64,000 nucleotides of DNA from Bryobacterales bacterium F-183 (GCA_016865505.2 AP025252.1:3224001-3288000), one strand, 5' to 3'; counted from the first letter of the stretch, positions 33,899 through 43,350 are shown. The notes: generated from the letters alone by a model not told the origin. Numbers and translations: made by a program.

Positions 33899-34558
33899 AT
33901 GAAGACGACCGCCGGCAGACTGTCGCGCTTCGCGACTCTGGCCTTACCGAATCCACGCACGCTCGCTGGCGTGCGCGTCGATACCGCCTTGTCTCGCGCC
34001 GATTGCGAACAAGCACTGGCGTTACGGGGAGAGGTGTATCAGCGCAAGGGGTTGCTGTCTGGCGACCTGCGTACCTGCATTCTTCCCCCCGCAGCTAATA
34101 CCCCTGGTTCGGCGATCTTTGTTGCGCGGGACGGTGAGAGCGTTGTGGGGACGATTGCGTTCTACATGGACTCCCCGGCGGGATTGCCAATCGACGAAGT
34201 GCACCCGGAAGAGGTCGCCCGCATCCGGGCCAAGTACCCGCGTACAGCCGAAGTTGGCGGTTTGGCTGTGACCGAAGCTCATCGCTGCGTCGGCATCACG
34301 ATGATGCTGTATCGCGCTGTGTTTCATTGGGCAATTGCCCGCAAGACCGATTGCATGGTCGCTTGCATTAATCCACTGTCGCGTCGCGTATACAGCCGCT
34401 TGCTTTCCTTCCAGATTCTCGGCGAGTGTAAGGCGCACCCGCGGTACGAGGGCGCTCCTTCCATTCCTATCGGTCTGGATTTGTCGATACACCGCTCTCT
34501 TTGCCAGGCCGACGCAGGAGAGCTCCCTCTACTGCAGCGGTTCTTTCGAGGCATGTAA
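33899..34558 (+). CDS. FeeM-like N-acyl amino acid synthase (GNAT fold)
   Basis: 219 residues. The pattern ALRGEVYQRKGLL, then GESVVGTIAFYMDSPAGLPIDEV and AEVGGLAVTEAHR, plus a C-terminal INPLSRRVYSRLLSFQILG, is typical of FeeM-type N-acyltransferases that transfer an acyl chain from ACP to an amino acid. The GNAT core is weakly conserved in this group. GAGAGG precedes the ATG. No dedicated ACP gene is adjacent, so an acyl group from fatty-acid or PKS carriers would be used. It is coupled to the following methyltransferase, suggesting a short tailoring or signalling sub-pathway. Confidence 0.78.
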   Translation: MKTTAGRLSRFATLALPNPRTLAGVRVDTALSRADCEQALALRGEVYQRKGLLSGDLRTCILPPAANTPGSAIFVARDGESVVGTIAFYMDSPAGLPIDEVHPEEVARIRAKYPRTAEVGGLAVTEAHRCVGITMMLYRAVFHWAIARKTDCMVACINPLSRRVYSRLLSFQILGECKAHPRYEGAPSIPIGLDLSIHRSLCQADAGELPLLQRFFRGM

Positions 34559-34572
34559 AGGAGCCTTCTTCC

Positions 34573-35403
34573 TTGCCGCTTGCCACGACAATTCTCCGCG
34601 AACTGTTCACCCGCCGCGGCTTTGATCGAGTTCCTGAACCGGATCTGGTGATGGACTCGGCCGACGCGGTAGCAGCGTTCCGGCGTGCCGCAGGGCCAGG
34701 CGGAATTCTGTCCGGTGTGTACGCCTTCTACCTCGAACAAGCGTCGCGAATGCTGCGCCCAGGGGATCGCGTTCTGGATCTTGGCTGCGGTCCGGCAGTA
34801 CTGCTGTCGTCCCTGGCGAGATTGCATCCAGGTGTGCAGTTCGTTGGCGTCGATCTTTCTGACGGAATGCTTCAGGCTTCACAGGGCACGACACCCGCGA
34901 ACGTGTCTGTCCTTCTGGACGACATGTGCACCCTTTCCACTGTGGACACCGGGAGCGTGGACGTTGTGCTGTCGTCGATGGCGTTACACCATCTGCCTGA
35001 TGCCGGACACCTGCGGCAGTGTTTCGCTGCCATTCACCGGGTACTGCGCAAGGACGGCCGCGTGTTCGTGTCCGACTTCGGGCGGCTTCGGAATCGCAAG
35101 TCCATTGGCTACTTCGTGCGACGTGCCATCCCACCAGGAGAGGATGTCCTGGCGCGTGACTATGCAGCATCGCTCACGGCGGCGTTCTCTTTGGACGACT
35201 TTCGAGCGGCACTGCGCGACAGCCAGCTAGGTTCGCGGGTGTCTCTATATTCGACCGTGGTTAGTCCCCTCATGGTGACAATGTTGACGCCATATCCCGA
35301 GAATGCCGACCGCATACAGCTTAAACGTACATTGCCGCGCGCTCGTTGGGCAGACTATTCACAGTTGCGCTGGAGCTTGAAGTTGGGAGGGATGCCATTC
35401 TAA
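34573..35403 (+). CDS. SAM-dependent methyltransferase (class I)
   Basis: 276 residues if translation begins at TTG 34573, which sits nine bases after AAAGGAG; the open frame extends into the upstream gene without a ribosome-binding site. Motif I is VLDLGCGPAVLLSSLA, the acidic residue follows in FVGVDLSDGML, motif II is VDVVLSSMALHHLPD and motif III RVLRKDGRVFVSDFG. It is a Methyltransf_11/25-type enzyme. A hydrophobic C-terminus with basic residues is present. Its stop overlaps the flavin oxidase start as TAATG. Confidence 0.85.
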   Translation: MPLATTILRELFTRRGFDRVPEPDLVMDSADAVAAFRRAAGPGGILSGVYAFYLEQASRMLRPGDRVLDLGCGPAVLLSSLARLHPGVQFVGVDLSDGMLQASQGTTPANVSVLLDDMCTLSTVDTGSVDVVLSSMALHHLPDAGHLRQCFAAIHRVLRKDGRVFVSDFGRLRNRKSIGYFVRRAIPPGEDVLARDYAASLTAAFSLDDFRAALRDSQLGSRVSLYSTVVSPLMVTMLTPYPENADRIQLKRTLPRARWADYSQLRWSLKLGGMPF

Positions 35404-36998
35404 TGCTTGCAGGCAAAGCGGAAGCGACATATGAAGTACTGCTGGACGCCGCACATGATGCTTGGTGTGATGCGCTAGGGCAGGCGAATGTCCTAGGCGG
35501 TGCGGGTCGCTTCGGGGCGGACACCAGCAGCTTTTCCGGCGAGATTCCATTTGTCTTGCGCCCGCAGTGTGTGGAACACGTGCAGGCAGCCATGCGGATC
35601 GCGCAGCAGTTCCGCGTGGCCGTGTACCCCGTGAGTACGGGCCGCAACTGGGGATATGGGACAGCGGTTCCCGTACGGTCGCCCGCCGTCGTCATGGACT
35701 TGTCGGGCATGAACCGGATAATCGACTTCGACACGGAACTAGGCGTGGTGACCGTTCAGCCGGGCGTCACTCAAGGGCAACTCAGCGAGTACCTGGAAAA
35801 CAACTCATTGCCATTTCTTGTTCCAGTCACCGGCGCCGGACCAACATGTAGTCTGCTTGCGAATGCCTTGGAACGCGGCTTCGGGGTAACTCCGATGACG
35901 GACCATTTCGGTGCTGTCGTCTCGATGCAGGTGGCGCTGCCCGACGGCAGTCTCTATGAGTCGTACACACGGTCTTTCTCTGGCTCCGGCCTGGCGCAAG
36001 CGTACCGGTGGGGTACTGGCCCATATCTGGATGGGCTGTTCTCACAATCGAACCTCGGCATCGTAGTGGACGTGAGCATCACACTGCAGCGCCGCAGCGA
36101 ACAAGAGGCTGCGTTGCTATTTGTCCTTGATTCGAATCAACAAGTGGAACCAGCGACGTCCGAGATTCGCGCTCTGCTTGGGGAATGCGGTACGAGCATC
36201 GGAGGCATCAACCTGATGAGCCGGGCGCGCGTGTCGAGCATGCTACTGGGTGCGGCCAATCTTAAAGGCATTGATTCACCGCCCGCGATCCCCAAAGGCG
36301 CGTGGTTCGGCTTTGGCTCCGTGTACGGCACCCGCGACCACTATCGGGCCACCTGCCGGCGGATCCAGAAACGGTTGCGTCCCATTGCCGGAGGGATTCG
36401 CTTCTACACTTCGCAGGACGCTCGGCGATTGCTATGGATTGCTGACGCAGCCGAAAGGCTCGGCATTACGGCACTCACGGGTATGGCGGAACGCTTGGCC
36501 GCAGCCACAGGCGTGGTTGCCGGTGTTCCGTCGATGTTCGCGTTGCCTCTGGCCTACGCAAAGTCCGGAAGACCCCTTGCGTTGCGTGAGTCCATGAACC
36601 CTGCTTTGGATGGCTGTGGATTGCTTTGGTATTCGCCGTTGATTCCCATGCGTTCGGGGTACGTAGTCCGTTTTCTTGAGTTTGCAGAGGGTACATGTGC
36701 AAAGCATGGGCTTGACGCCCCCATCACGCTGACGTCACTTTCGGCACGTTGTTACGCCAGCACGATTCCCATCCTGTTCGATCGCTCTAGTAGTGAGTCG
36801 GAAGGCCGCGCCAAGGCGTGTTTTGAAGAACTCGTGAGAGAGGGAATGAAGCTGGGGTTTGTTCCATACCGAATGGGCGCAGAGTACATGCACCTGCTTC
36901 AATCCGGCACACCATCGTGCGGCAGGCTCGCTCAGACCTTGAGGCAGAGTCTGGACAGAGACGGAGTTCTTGCACCGGGCCGCTACTCGTTCGACTGA
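35403..36998 (+). CDS. FAD-linked oxidase (VAO/4-cresol dehydrogenase family)
   Basis: 531 residues. The PCMH-type FAD domain occupies ~45-230: PVSTGRNWGYGTAVP, VVMDLSGMNRIIDFD, VVTVQPGVTQGQLSEYL and SNLGIVVDVSITL. A VAO-type substrate domain follows (~240-500) and the ending DRDGVLAPGRYSFD is typical of the family. There is no obvious signal peptide or berberine-bridge Cys motif. Such enzymes oxidise phenols, alcohols or amines with O2 or an acceptor. Overlapping start (TAATG) with the methyltransferase places it in the FeeM-like unit. It is the last + strand gene of the region; a convergent minus-strand operon begins 25 bases later. Confidence 0.88.
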   Translation: MLAGKAEATYEVLLDAAHDAWCDALGQANVLGGAGRFGADTSSFSGEIPFVLRPQCVEHVQAAMRIAQQFRVAVYPVSTGRNWGYGTAVPVRSPAVVMDLSGMNRIIDFDTELGVVTVQPGVTQGQLSEYLENNSLPFLVPVTGAGPTCSLLANALERGFGVTPMTDHFGAVVSMQVALPDGSLYESYTRSFSGSGLAQAYRWGTGPYLDGLFSQSNLGIVVDVSITLQRRSEQEAALLFVLDSNQQVEPATSEIRALLGECGTSIGGINLMSRARVSSMLLGAANLKGIDSPPAIPKGAWFGFGSVYGTRDHYRATCRRIQKRLRPIAGGIRFYTSQDARRLLWIADAAERLGITALTGMAERLAAATGVVAGVPSMFALPLAYAKSGRPLALRESMNPALDGCGLLWYSPLIPMRSGYVVRFLEFAEGTCAKHGLDAPITLTSLSARCYASTIPILFDRSSSESEGRAKACFEELVREGMKLGFVPYRMGAEYMHLLQSGTPSCGRLAQTLRQSLDRDGVLAPGRYSFD

Positions 36999-37022
36999 GC
37001 AGCGACCCGGCTGTGCGAGCCT

Positions 37023-38417
37023 CTAGATGGACTTCAGATACTCCAGCAAGCTGATACGTTGCGCTCTCGTCAGGACGTCGGCAAAGCGGTGTCCGGTATT
37101 GCTCATGGTGGGGCGCGAGGAATCGTAGTAGCGTCGCTTCTCCGAAAGGCTGTTCACGTTTGGCATCTGGCCGTACTCCGCGATCGACAGGCCTGCGCGA
37201 GTGTGGTCGTACGCGTTGTAGCTAGTCACCTTCCAGACCTGCGGGCGTTCGTCGGGAAACAGTACGTGGTAGAGCGTCGGGACGGAGCCATTGTGGAAGT
37301 ATGGTGCGGTGGCCCAGACCCCGTCCAGCGGGGGCGCGACGTAGCCTTCGGCACGCGGCGCAATCTTCGCTTCTCCAAAGCTACCCATCCAGGATTGATT
37401 GAAGTGTTGCTTGAACTCAGGGCTCAGGCCGTCCAAGCGCGCGCGGTCGGTCTTCACCACATCGATCGGAACCACGATGTTGCGGTAGTCGCCGCCGCGC
37501 CCTGCTGCGCCATGACAGCCTTGGCAGGTCTGTGTGTACACCTTTTCGCCCTGTGCGGCCAGTGTCCGGTTCAGCTCACCTTCATAGTGTGGGCTTTCCA
37601 AGGTATTCACCCAGTCGTAGATCTGCTGGTAGTCGGCCTCCCAAGATCGGAACAATGCGCCGTTGAATGACGGGTCGAGTGAGAACTGCATCAAGGGGCG
37701 AACGCTCTTGCGAACAAAGCCGTCATAGTAGAGTGCGGTTTTCTTAGCAGTATTCCAGAGAGGTGGGGCGTCCAGATAATGATTGAGGGGTTTCAGATCC
37801 TGTGGTTTGGGTGCGAGGCTCAATTCGCGGTCGCGCATGGCCATAAAGTAAACGCTGAAGGTGAACGAGTTGTAGTTGCCGCGTGAGCCACTGAGAAGGC
37901 CTTCCGGAAACTCGACTTTAGGAGGCGCTTTGCCGCCGTGCAAAAACAGTAAGCCTTCGGGAAACGGGGGGTTGCCTGGTTTGCCCTGGTGAAGAATTGA
38001 GTAAGTCGCCGCCATGTCCTCAAAAAGGCCAGAGAAGTCCATGGCCTTCGATGGCAAACCCAGGATCGTTTTGCCACCGACCGAGCCGGCATGGCAAACC
38101 AGACAGTTGAGCGCGTAGTGGCCGTCCTTCGTCACTGTAAGGCCGAGCGGGACACCACCGTTGTCATAGGGTGCTTCCAGGAAGCCATAGCGATCGAAGA
38201 TCATTTGACGCCGTGTCCGCGCATCCGCCTTTTCTGCCGCAGATCGCGACTCGGCATCCCAGGATCGCCAGAGGTTATTGAAAACCTGCGCGTCCATCAC
38301 TGGGGGTGAGTAAGCTTTGGTAGCGATGTTCCGCAAACCAGGATGCTGGCTTGTCGCTGCGATGAGACACCCTGCGGCAACAAGGATCAGGAGCTTGTAC
38401 TGTGTGGGACGTGTCAT
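37023..38417 (-). CDS. Di-heme c-type cytochrome, RoxA/MauG-like
   Basis: 464 residues. The N-terminal hydrophobic segment LLILVAAGC resembles a lipobox. Heme sites are Cys105-LV-Cys-His109 and Cys298-QG-Cys-His302. The distal part VWATAPYFHNGSVPTLYHVL is typical of the rubber oxygenase RoxA/RoxB and MauG/CCP superfamily, where the second heme region directs peroxidase or dioxygenase chemistry. The length is shorter than RoxA (~670), so substrate use cannot be deduced. It is the last gene of a four-gene minus-strand operon, 61 bases after the amidase. Confidence 0.82.
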   Translation of the reverse strand: MTRPTQYKLLILVAAGCLIAATSQHPGLRNIATKAYSPPVMDAQVFNNLWRSWDAESRSAAEKADARTRRQMIFDRYGFLEAPYDNGGVPLGLTVTKDGHYALNCLVCHAGSVGGKTILGLPSKAMDFSGLFEDMAATYSILHQGKPGNPPFPEGLLFLHGGKAPPKVEFPEGLLSGSRGNYNSFTFSVYFMAMRDRELSLAPKPQDLKPLNHYLDAPPLWNTAKKTALYYDGFVRKSVRPLMQFSLDPSFNGALFRSWEADYQQIYDWVNTLESPHYEGELNRTLAAQGEKVYTQTCQGCHGAAGRGGDYRNIVVPIDVVKTDRARLDGLSPEFKQHFNQSWMGSFGEAKIAPRAEGYVAPPLDGVWATAPYFHNGSVPTLYHVLFPDERPQVWKVTSYNAYDHTRAGLSIAEYGQMPNVNSLSEKRRYYDSSRPTMSNTGHRFADVLTRAQRISLLEYLKSI

Positions 38418-38478
38418 GTTCTTCTACCGGTATGTACATGGTGGGCGAAGAACTTTGCCCGGCAGTTCTCCGGGCTTG

Positions 38479-39945
38479 CTATTTGATGCTGTCAAGAACG
38501 TCTGATGGGGGCGTCGGCGATGTGTACCCCAGCAGTTCCAGCAGACGGCCGAACTGCAATAGATCGGGCTCCGTATGGGGAGCGGAGGCGATTTGCAATC
38601 CGATCGGCAGTCCTTCGGAATTGAGCCCAGCGGGTACGACCAGAACCGGATTCCCACAGACGTTGTAGGGCACCACAAAGGGCATCGCGAAGTCGAAGTA
38701 CGGGATCGGCGAACCATCTACTCGCACGGGGTTGTGTCGTGGATTGTGGGGGAACGCTGGACCAGCGGCTACCGGGCTGATGATGAAGTCGTAATCGGAG
38801 AAGCGCTGGGCGAGTTCCGACGCAAGTTCGTGGCGGCAGCTTAGTGCGCGGCTGAAGTGTCTGAAATCCAGCGAGAGGCCGCGCCGCCAGGCGCTCGCAA
38901 TGGAGTGCGCACTTCCGCGCGCGCTGTACGTGAGTGGAACCTTGAGAGCCTGGCGCATCCACCAGGGACAGTGCTGTCCCACCATCGCACCGAGAAGGGA
39001 AGCCCAAGTTTGGCATGCGCTCCGCTCCCATTGGACATCGAAGGGGCGATGTTCCGTGACGACACCGTTGGCCTGTAAGGTCGCGATCAAGCCGAGCAGT
39101 GCTGACTTGGTCGCATGATCGCAGCAGGCAGCACTGGTATCCGCAAACCAAGCGACCCGGTAGCGGCTGATGTCTGTGTGGACGCGCACGGGACGTTGTG
39201 GCGGTGGCTTCAACGCATTCCAACCCAGTTCGATGTCGGCCATGGTTCTTGCCAAAGGACCGATGGATGCCATTGCTACAAAGCCGCGCCCGTCGCGCGT
39301 AGGAGGAGGTACATGCCCATCCCCGTGAGCCAGCGCATTCTCAGTTGGCTTGAGCCCGAACAGGCCACAGAAATGCGCTGGTACGCGAATGGAGCCTCCG
39401 AGGTCGCTTCCTATCTCAAGAAGAGTGAGGCCCGCAGCAAGAGCTGCTGCACCACCGCCAGTGCTGCCGCCTGGCGTACGTGCCAGGTCGTAAGGGTTTT
39501 TGGCTGTCGTGTAGAGCGGGCCGCAGGTCTGGTAGTCCGCGAGCAGAGTGGGGACGTTGGTCTTGCCAAGGACCACCGCACCTGCGTCTTTCAGACAGCG
39601 AACTGCGTAGGCATCCGCTTCCGCAATGTTGTTGCGAAAGGGGGAGAAGTTGGCAGTGGTCTTCCAGCCCCTGACATCAAACGCCTCTTTGACAGTGACG
39701 GGTACGCCATGCAGCGGCCTGTATGCGGGTTCGGCATCTCGCTCCTTCGCCGTCTGCAGGCTAAGGTCCGGGTCGTGAATGACGATGGCGTTCAGCTTCG
39801 GGTTGAGCCTTGCAATACGGTCACAATGCAGCGACACCAAGTGTTCGCTGGTTGTGACGCCCTGGCGTATCGCCAATGCGGCATCGCTCGCGCTCGCGAA
39901 TGGAGCGGCAATCGCCGAACTTGTGTCTACGGATGGCACAGTCAA
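38479..39945 (-). CDS. Amidase-signature hydrolase
   Basis: 488 residues, the normal length of the AS family. The Ser-Ser-Lys triad is complete: Lys86 in VTVKEAFD, Ser161 in PGGSTGGG (the second Ser of the usual GGSS is Thr) and nucleophile Ser185 in SDLGGSIRVPA. There is no convincing signal peptide. It hydrolyses amide bonds of unknown substrates. The ATG overlaps the DUF1501 stop by four bases, so the two are translationally coupled. Confidence 0.92.
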   Translation of the reverse strand: MTVPSVDTSSAIAAPFASASDAALAIRQGVTTSEHLVSLHCDRIARLNPKLNAIVIHDPDLSLQTAKERDAEPAYRPLHGVPVTVKEAFDVRGWKTTANFSPFRNNIAEADAYAVRCLKDAGAVVLGKTNVPTLLADYQTCGPLYTTAKNPYDLARTPGGSTGGGAAALAAGLTLLEIGSDLGGSIRVPAHFCGLFGLKPTENALAHGDGHVPPPTRDGRGFVAMASIGPLARTMADIELGWNALKPPPQRPVRVHTDISRYRVAWFADTSAACCDHATKSALLGLIATLQANGVVTEHRPFDVQWERSACQTWASLLGAMVGQHCPWWMRQALKVPLTYSARGSAHSIASAWRRGLSLDFRHFSRALSCRHELASELAQRFSDYDFIISPVAAGPAFPHNPRHNPVRVDGSPIPYFDFAMPFVVPYNVCGNPVLVVPAGLNSEGLPIGLQIASAPHTEPDLLQFGRLLELLGYTSPTPPSDVLDSIK

Positions 39946-41387
39946 GCCAGGAGTGTCTTGAGCACTTTGCCAGCTACATCCGTGAGGCGAAAGTTGCGTC
40001 CGTTGTGAAGATAAGTCAAGCGCCGATGGTCGAGGCCGGCCAGGTGCAGGATGGTCGCATGAATGTCATGAATGTCGACGGGGTCCACCACCGCTTTATG
40101 CCCCAGTTCGTCCGTTTCCCCAATACTAGTGCCGCCTTGAACGCCGCCTCCAGCGAACCAGAAGCAGCCTGCGTGAGGATTATGGTCGCGACCGGTGGGT
40201 AGCCCGTTGGATAGCTGAGAAACGGGCAGGCGGCCGAACTCACCACCCCAGATCACCAGACACTGCTCTAGCAGGCCACGTTGTTCCAGATCCGCCAGGA
40301 GTCCTGCGATGGGGCGATCCGTCTCGCCTGCAAACTCTGTATGGTTCTTGCGGATGTCCGCGTGCCCGTCCCAACTTTGATCGTTGGCCGTACCGCCCGA
40401 ATAGATTTGGATGAAGCGCACGCCTCGCTCCACCATGCGGCGTGCGAGCAGACACTGCCGTCCGAAGTGGCTGCAGCGTTCGTCATCCAGTCCATAGATC
40501 TGGCGGATCTTCTCCGGCTCCTTGGCGATGTCGAAGCAGTCCAAGGCCTCCGATTGCATCCGGTAGGCAAGTTCGAAGCTCGCGATACGCGCCTCGAGTT
40601 CCGGCTGGCCGGGGTGCTCTGCAAGATGCGCATTGTTGAGTTCGGCGAGAAGGTCCAGCCGGCGTCGTTGCGCTTCAGGCGTGAGGTTTGCGGGCCTTTT
40701 GAGATTAGCGATCGGGGTACCGCTTTGGGAACGAACCCAATTGCCCTGGTACGCGCCAGGCAGAAATCCGTTACTCCAGTTTGTCGCATGCCCCTTTGGC
40801 ATGCCACGACCCTGGGCGTCGGTCATCACGACGAAGCCAGGCAGATTCTGGTTCTCCGTGCCGAGGCCATATGTAAGCCAACTGCCAGCGCAAGGACGGC
40901 CCATACGCGTGTCGCCAGTGTTTGCCATGAACAAAGCTGGACTGTGATTGTTGGACTTCGTTCGAAATGATTTGACGAAGGCCATTTTGTCGACATGCTG
41001 CGACAGGTAAGGAAACAGCGACGAAACCCAGGCACCACTTTGGCCGTGCTGCTGGAACGCAAACGGCGACTGTAACAGCGGTCCCACGGCGGTATCGAAG
41101 AAGCCGGTAGTGGTATCGAATCCTTCAAACGTCTTACCGTTCGCTTTGGTGAGGGCGGGTTTGTAGTCCCAGGTATCGATGTGGCTGGGTCCGCCATTCA
41201 TGAACAGCCAGATAATCGACTTTGCTTTGGCGGCGAAATGTGGCTGGCGAACTGCCAATGGATTGGCACTGTTCTGGCCGCAGAGCAATGAGTGCAACGC
41301 GAGCACCCCGCATCCACCGCCGGCGCGAATCAACCAATCGCGGCGCCGCAGGGTTGGCAAAGCCTCGATGCTGGAAGCGTCACTCAT
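39942..41387 (-). CDS. DUF1501 protein (sulfatase-like, exported)
   Basis: 481 residues. The N-terminus LRRRDWLIRAGGGCGVLALHSLL resembles a Tat leader (RRD). The DUF1501 core shows IIWLFMNGGPSHIDTWDYKP, FRTKSNNHSPALFMANTG, RGVRFIQIYSGG, SWDGHADI, LVIWGGEFGRLP and GRDHNPHAGCFWFAGGG, all family-typical and alkaline-phosphatase-like. DUF1501 genes almost always follow DUF1549/DUF1553 genes, as here, with a four-base ATGA overlap; the pair is common in Planctomycetes and Acidobacteria. Function unknown; polymer degradation is suspected. Confidence 0.93.
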   Translation of the reverse strand: MSDASSIEALPTLRRRDWLIRAGGGCGVLALHSLLCGQNSANPLAVRQPHFAAKAKSIIWLFMNGGPSHIDTWDYKPALTKANGKTFEGFDTTTGFFDTAVGPLLQSPFAFQQHGQSGAWVSSLFPYLSQHVDKMAFVKSFRTKSNNHSPALFMANTGDTRMGRPCAGSWLTYGLGTENQNLPGFVVMTDAQGRGMPKGHATNWSNGFLPGAYQGNWVRSQSGTPIANLKRPANLTPEAQRRRLDLLAELNNAHLAEHPGQPELEARIASFELAYRMQSEALDCFDIAKEPEKIRQIYGLDDERCSHFGRQCLLARRMVERGVRFIQIYSGGTANDQSWDGHADIRKNHTEFAGETDRPIAGLLADLEQRGLLEQCLVIWGGEFGRLPVSQLSNGLPTGRDHNPHAGCFWFAGGGVQGGTSIGETDELGHKAVVDPVDIHDIHATILHLAGLDHRRLTYLHNGRNFRLTDVAGKVLKTLLA

Positions 41388-43216
41388 TCGATGTAGATGA
41401 ACTCGTTGCTACTCAATAGCGCGGCGCAGAGCGACTCGTAGGCTGTCACCATGTCGCGCTCCCCATGCAGGTACATTCGTACGCGCGTCCGTTCCTGCTG
41501 CGTGGGCTGGCGAGCGAAGGCTAGCTGGTAGGCAGATCCAATCGGATCCGGGCTGCTTTGTATCCGACTTGCAAAGGCAACTGCCATCCGTTGGAACTGC
41601 GAGTCATTCAAAAACGCAAGTGCTTGTGAGGCAGTGGTTGTCACTGGGCGTTCGCCTTGACTGCTGAGCGTGTCGGGCCAGTCAAGCAACTGCATCATCG
41701 GAATCAGCTTGCTTCGCTTCACACCGAAGTAGATGCTGCGGCGCACCATCGATTCCTCTAGTGTGCCGGGTCCGTACTGTGTGCGGTCCAAGAGCCCGCT
41801 GACGGCCAACGCATTGTCGCGGATGATCTCTGCTTCCAACCGTCGAACGGGACGCCGCCACAAGTACTGATTGGCGGGATCGAGTTGCTGATTATGGGTC
41901 CAGTCCTGTTGGTTTGCAGGTCCGTCTGCCATTCGATAAGCCTCGCTCAGCAGGATGAGTTTGTGCAGCGGCTTCAGCCGCCATCCGCCTTCGATGAGCT
42001 TGGTGGCGAGCCAGTCAAGAAGTTCCGGATGAGAGGGGCGTTCGCCTAGTGCGCCAAAGTCGTTCACCGTGGCAACCAGGCCTCTGCCAAAGTAGTGCTG
42101 CCAAGTACGGTTGACGATTACGCGTGCCAGCAAATGCCCAGCGCCTGCCTCGACATCGGTAATCCAATAGCTCAACGCTGCCCGGCGACCGGAAGTGTGC
42201 GGGTTGTTGGACTTACCCATCCATCGAGAGATGTCGTCCGTGCGGGTGAGCGCACGCAGAAATCCAAACTCTGCAGGCGCGGCCTTCTGTGCTGGATCCC
42301 CACGCCGCAGAACAAATGTTTGCGCGTAAAGATCCGGAATGGCCTCGCTACTCTTATGTAGCTTCAAGGGCTTGACGTGTGGTCCCTCACTACACATGAG
42401 CAATGTGCGAGGCTCGGCGGAAGGTTCGCTGTCGACAGCGCCAGGGTTCCGATCGACGTCGACGCGGACTGTTGCCGTGAACGCACTGAGCATCCGGTAA
42501 TAGTCGCTGGTAGGAATGGGATCGTAACGATGGTCATGACAACGCGCACAGCCAATCGTGGTGGCGAGCATCGCGCTCCCCATCGTGGAGAGCATGTCGT
42601 CCATCGTGTCGTAGCGGACCCGCTCCGCGTCGGCAATAGTGATCTGCGTCGGGTGTACGCCGGCCGCCAGGAAGCCTGTCGCGATCTGCGCATCCACCTT
42701 GTTCGGCGCTAGCTCGTCACCCGCCAACTGCCACCGTACGAACTGATCGTACGGCATGTCGGCGTTCAGAGCCCGAATCACAAAGTCCCGGTATTGGTAA
42801 GCAGCGGGCCGATCCGAATCGTGCTCGAAGCCATGGCTTTCGGCATAGCGTGCGACGTCCAGCCAGTGCCGTGCCCATCGCTCACCGAAGTGCGGACTTG
42901 CAAGGAGTTGATCGACGACCGATTCGAGGTCTGCGGTCAGAAGAGACGGCAGGGCTTCGGGAGTTGGAGGAAGTCCGGTGACGTCAAAATACAGACGCCG
43001 TATCAACGCTCTTCTGGAGGTTTGTGCTGCAGTGTGCCGGATGCCCTTTGCAGTTCCAGCAGACCGGAGAAAGCGATCAATCGTTGCGTCTGCGGGATAA
43101 CCTCCGGCGAGCGGAGCAAATGCCCACGATTGCTTCTTTTGTTCTTGCGCGGACGTCTGCTGCCCCACCGCGAGGAGGCTAACGACAAGCGCAATCGCTG
43201 CATTCTTTGTACGCAT
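41384..43216 (-). CDS. DUF1549/DUF1553 protein with cytochrome-like CxxCH
   Basis: 610 residues from ATG 43216, chosen because a signal peptide (IALVVSLLAVGQQTSA) follows directly; the open frame runs a further 19 codons upstream. DUF1549 covers ~40-240 (LIRRLYFDVTGLPPTPEAL, LLASPHFGERWARHWLDVARYAES) with a heme motif Cys-AR-Cys-His (GCARCHDHRYDP). DUF1553 covers ~310-590 (RVIVNRTWQHYFGRGLVATVNDFG, RPSHPELLDWLA, RRLEAEIIRDNALAVSGLLD). The N-terminal planctomycete-cytochrome domain seen in longer homologues is absent. It is the first gene of the minus-strand operon and diverges from the antiporter gene. Confidence 0.92.
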   Translation of the reverse strand: MRTKNAAIALVVSLLAVGQQTSAQEQKKQSWAFAPLAGGYPADATIDRFLRSAGTAKGIRHTAAQTSRRALIRRLYFDVTGLPPTPEALPSLLTADLESVVDQLLASPHFGERWARHWLDVARYAESHGFEHDSDRPAAYQYRDFVIRALNADMPYDQFVRWQLAGDELAPNKVDAQIATGFLAAGVHPTQITIADAERVRYDTMDDMLSTMGSAMLATTIGCARCHDHRYDPIPTSDYYRMLSAFTATVRVDVDRNPGAVDSEPSAEPRTLLMCSEGPHVKPLKLHKSSEAIPDLYAQTFVLRRGDPAQKAAPAEFGFLRALTRTDDISRWMGKSNNPHTSGRRAALSYWITDVEAGAGHLLARVIVNRTWQHYFGRGLVATVNDFGALGERPSHPELLDWLATKLIEGGWRLKPLHKLILLSEAYRMADGPANQQDWTHNQQLDPANQYLWRRPVRRLEAEIIRDNALAVSGLLDRTQYGPGTLEESMVRRSIYFGVKRSKLIPMMQLLDWPDTLSSQGERPVTTTASQALAFLNDSQFQRMAVAFASRIQSSPDPIGSAYQLAFARQPTQQERTRVRMYLHGERDMVTAYESLCAALLSSNEFIYIE

Positions 43217-43350
43217 GTTGTCCGCAGGCTGAGACGCGAGCCTTAGCGCAAATATACGGTGTAACGGCTGCAATCTGTTTCTCTCAGCTTGCGAACAATT
43301 TCAGAAAGAAAATGCTGGAAAGCAGCCGTTTGATGTGGCAGTATCTCCCC

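Noticed and set aside
39115-40008. 297-codon plus-strand open frame opposite the amidase
   Set aside because: No motifs and fully antisense to a complete amidase with intact catalytic triad.
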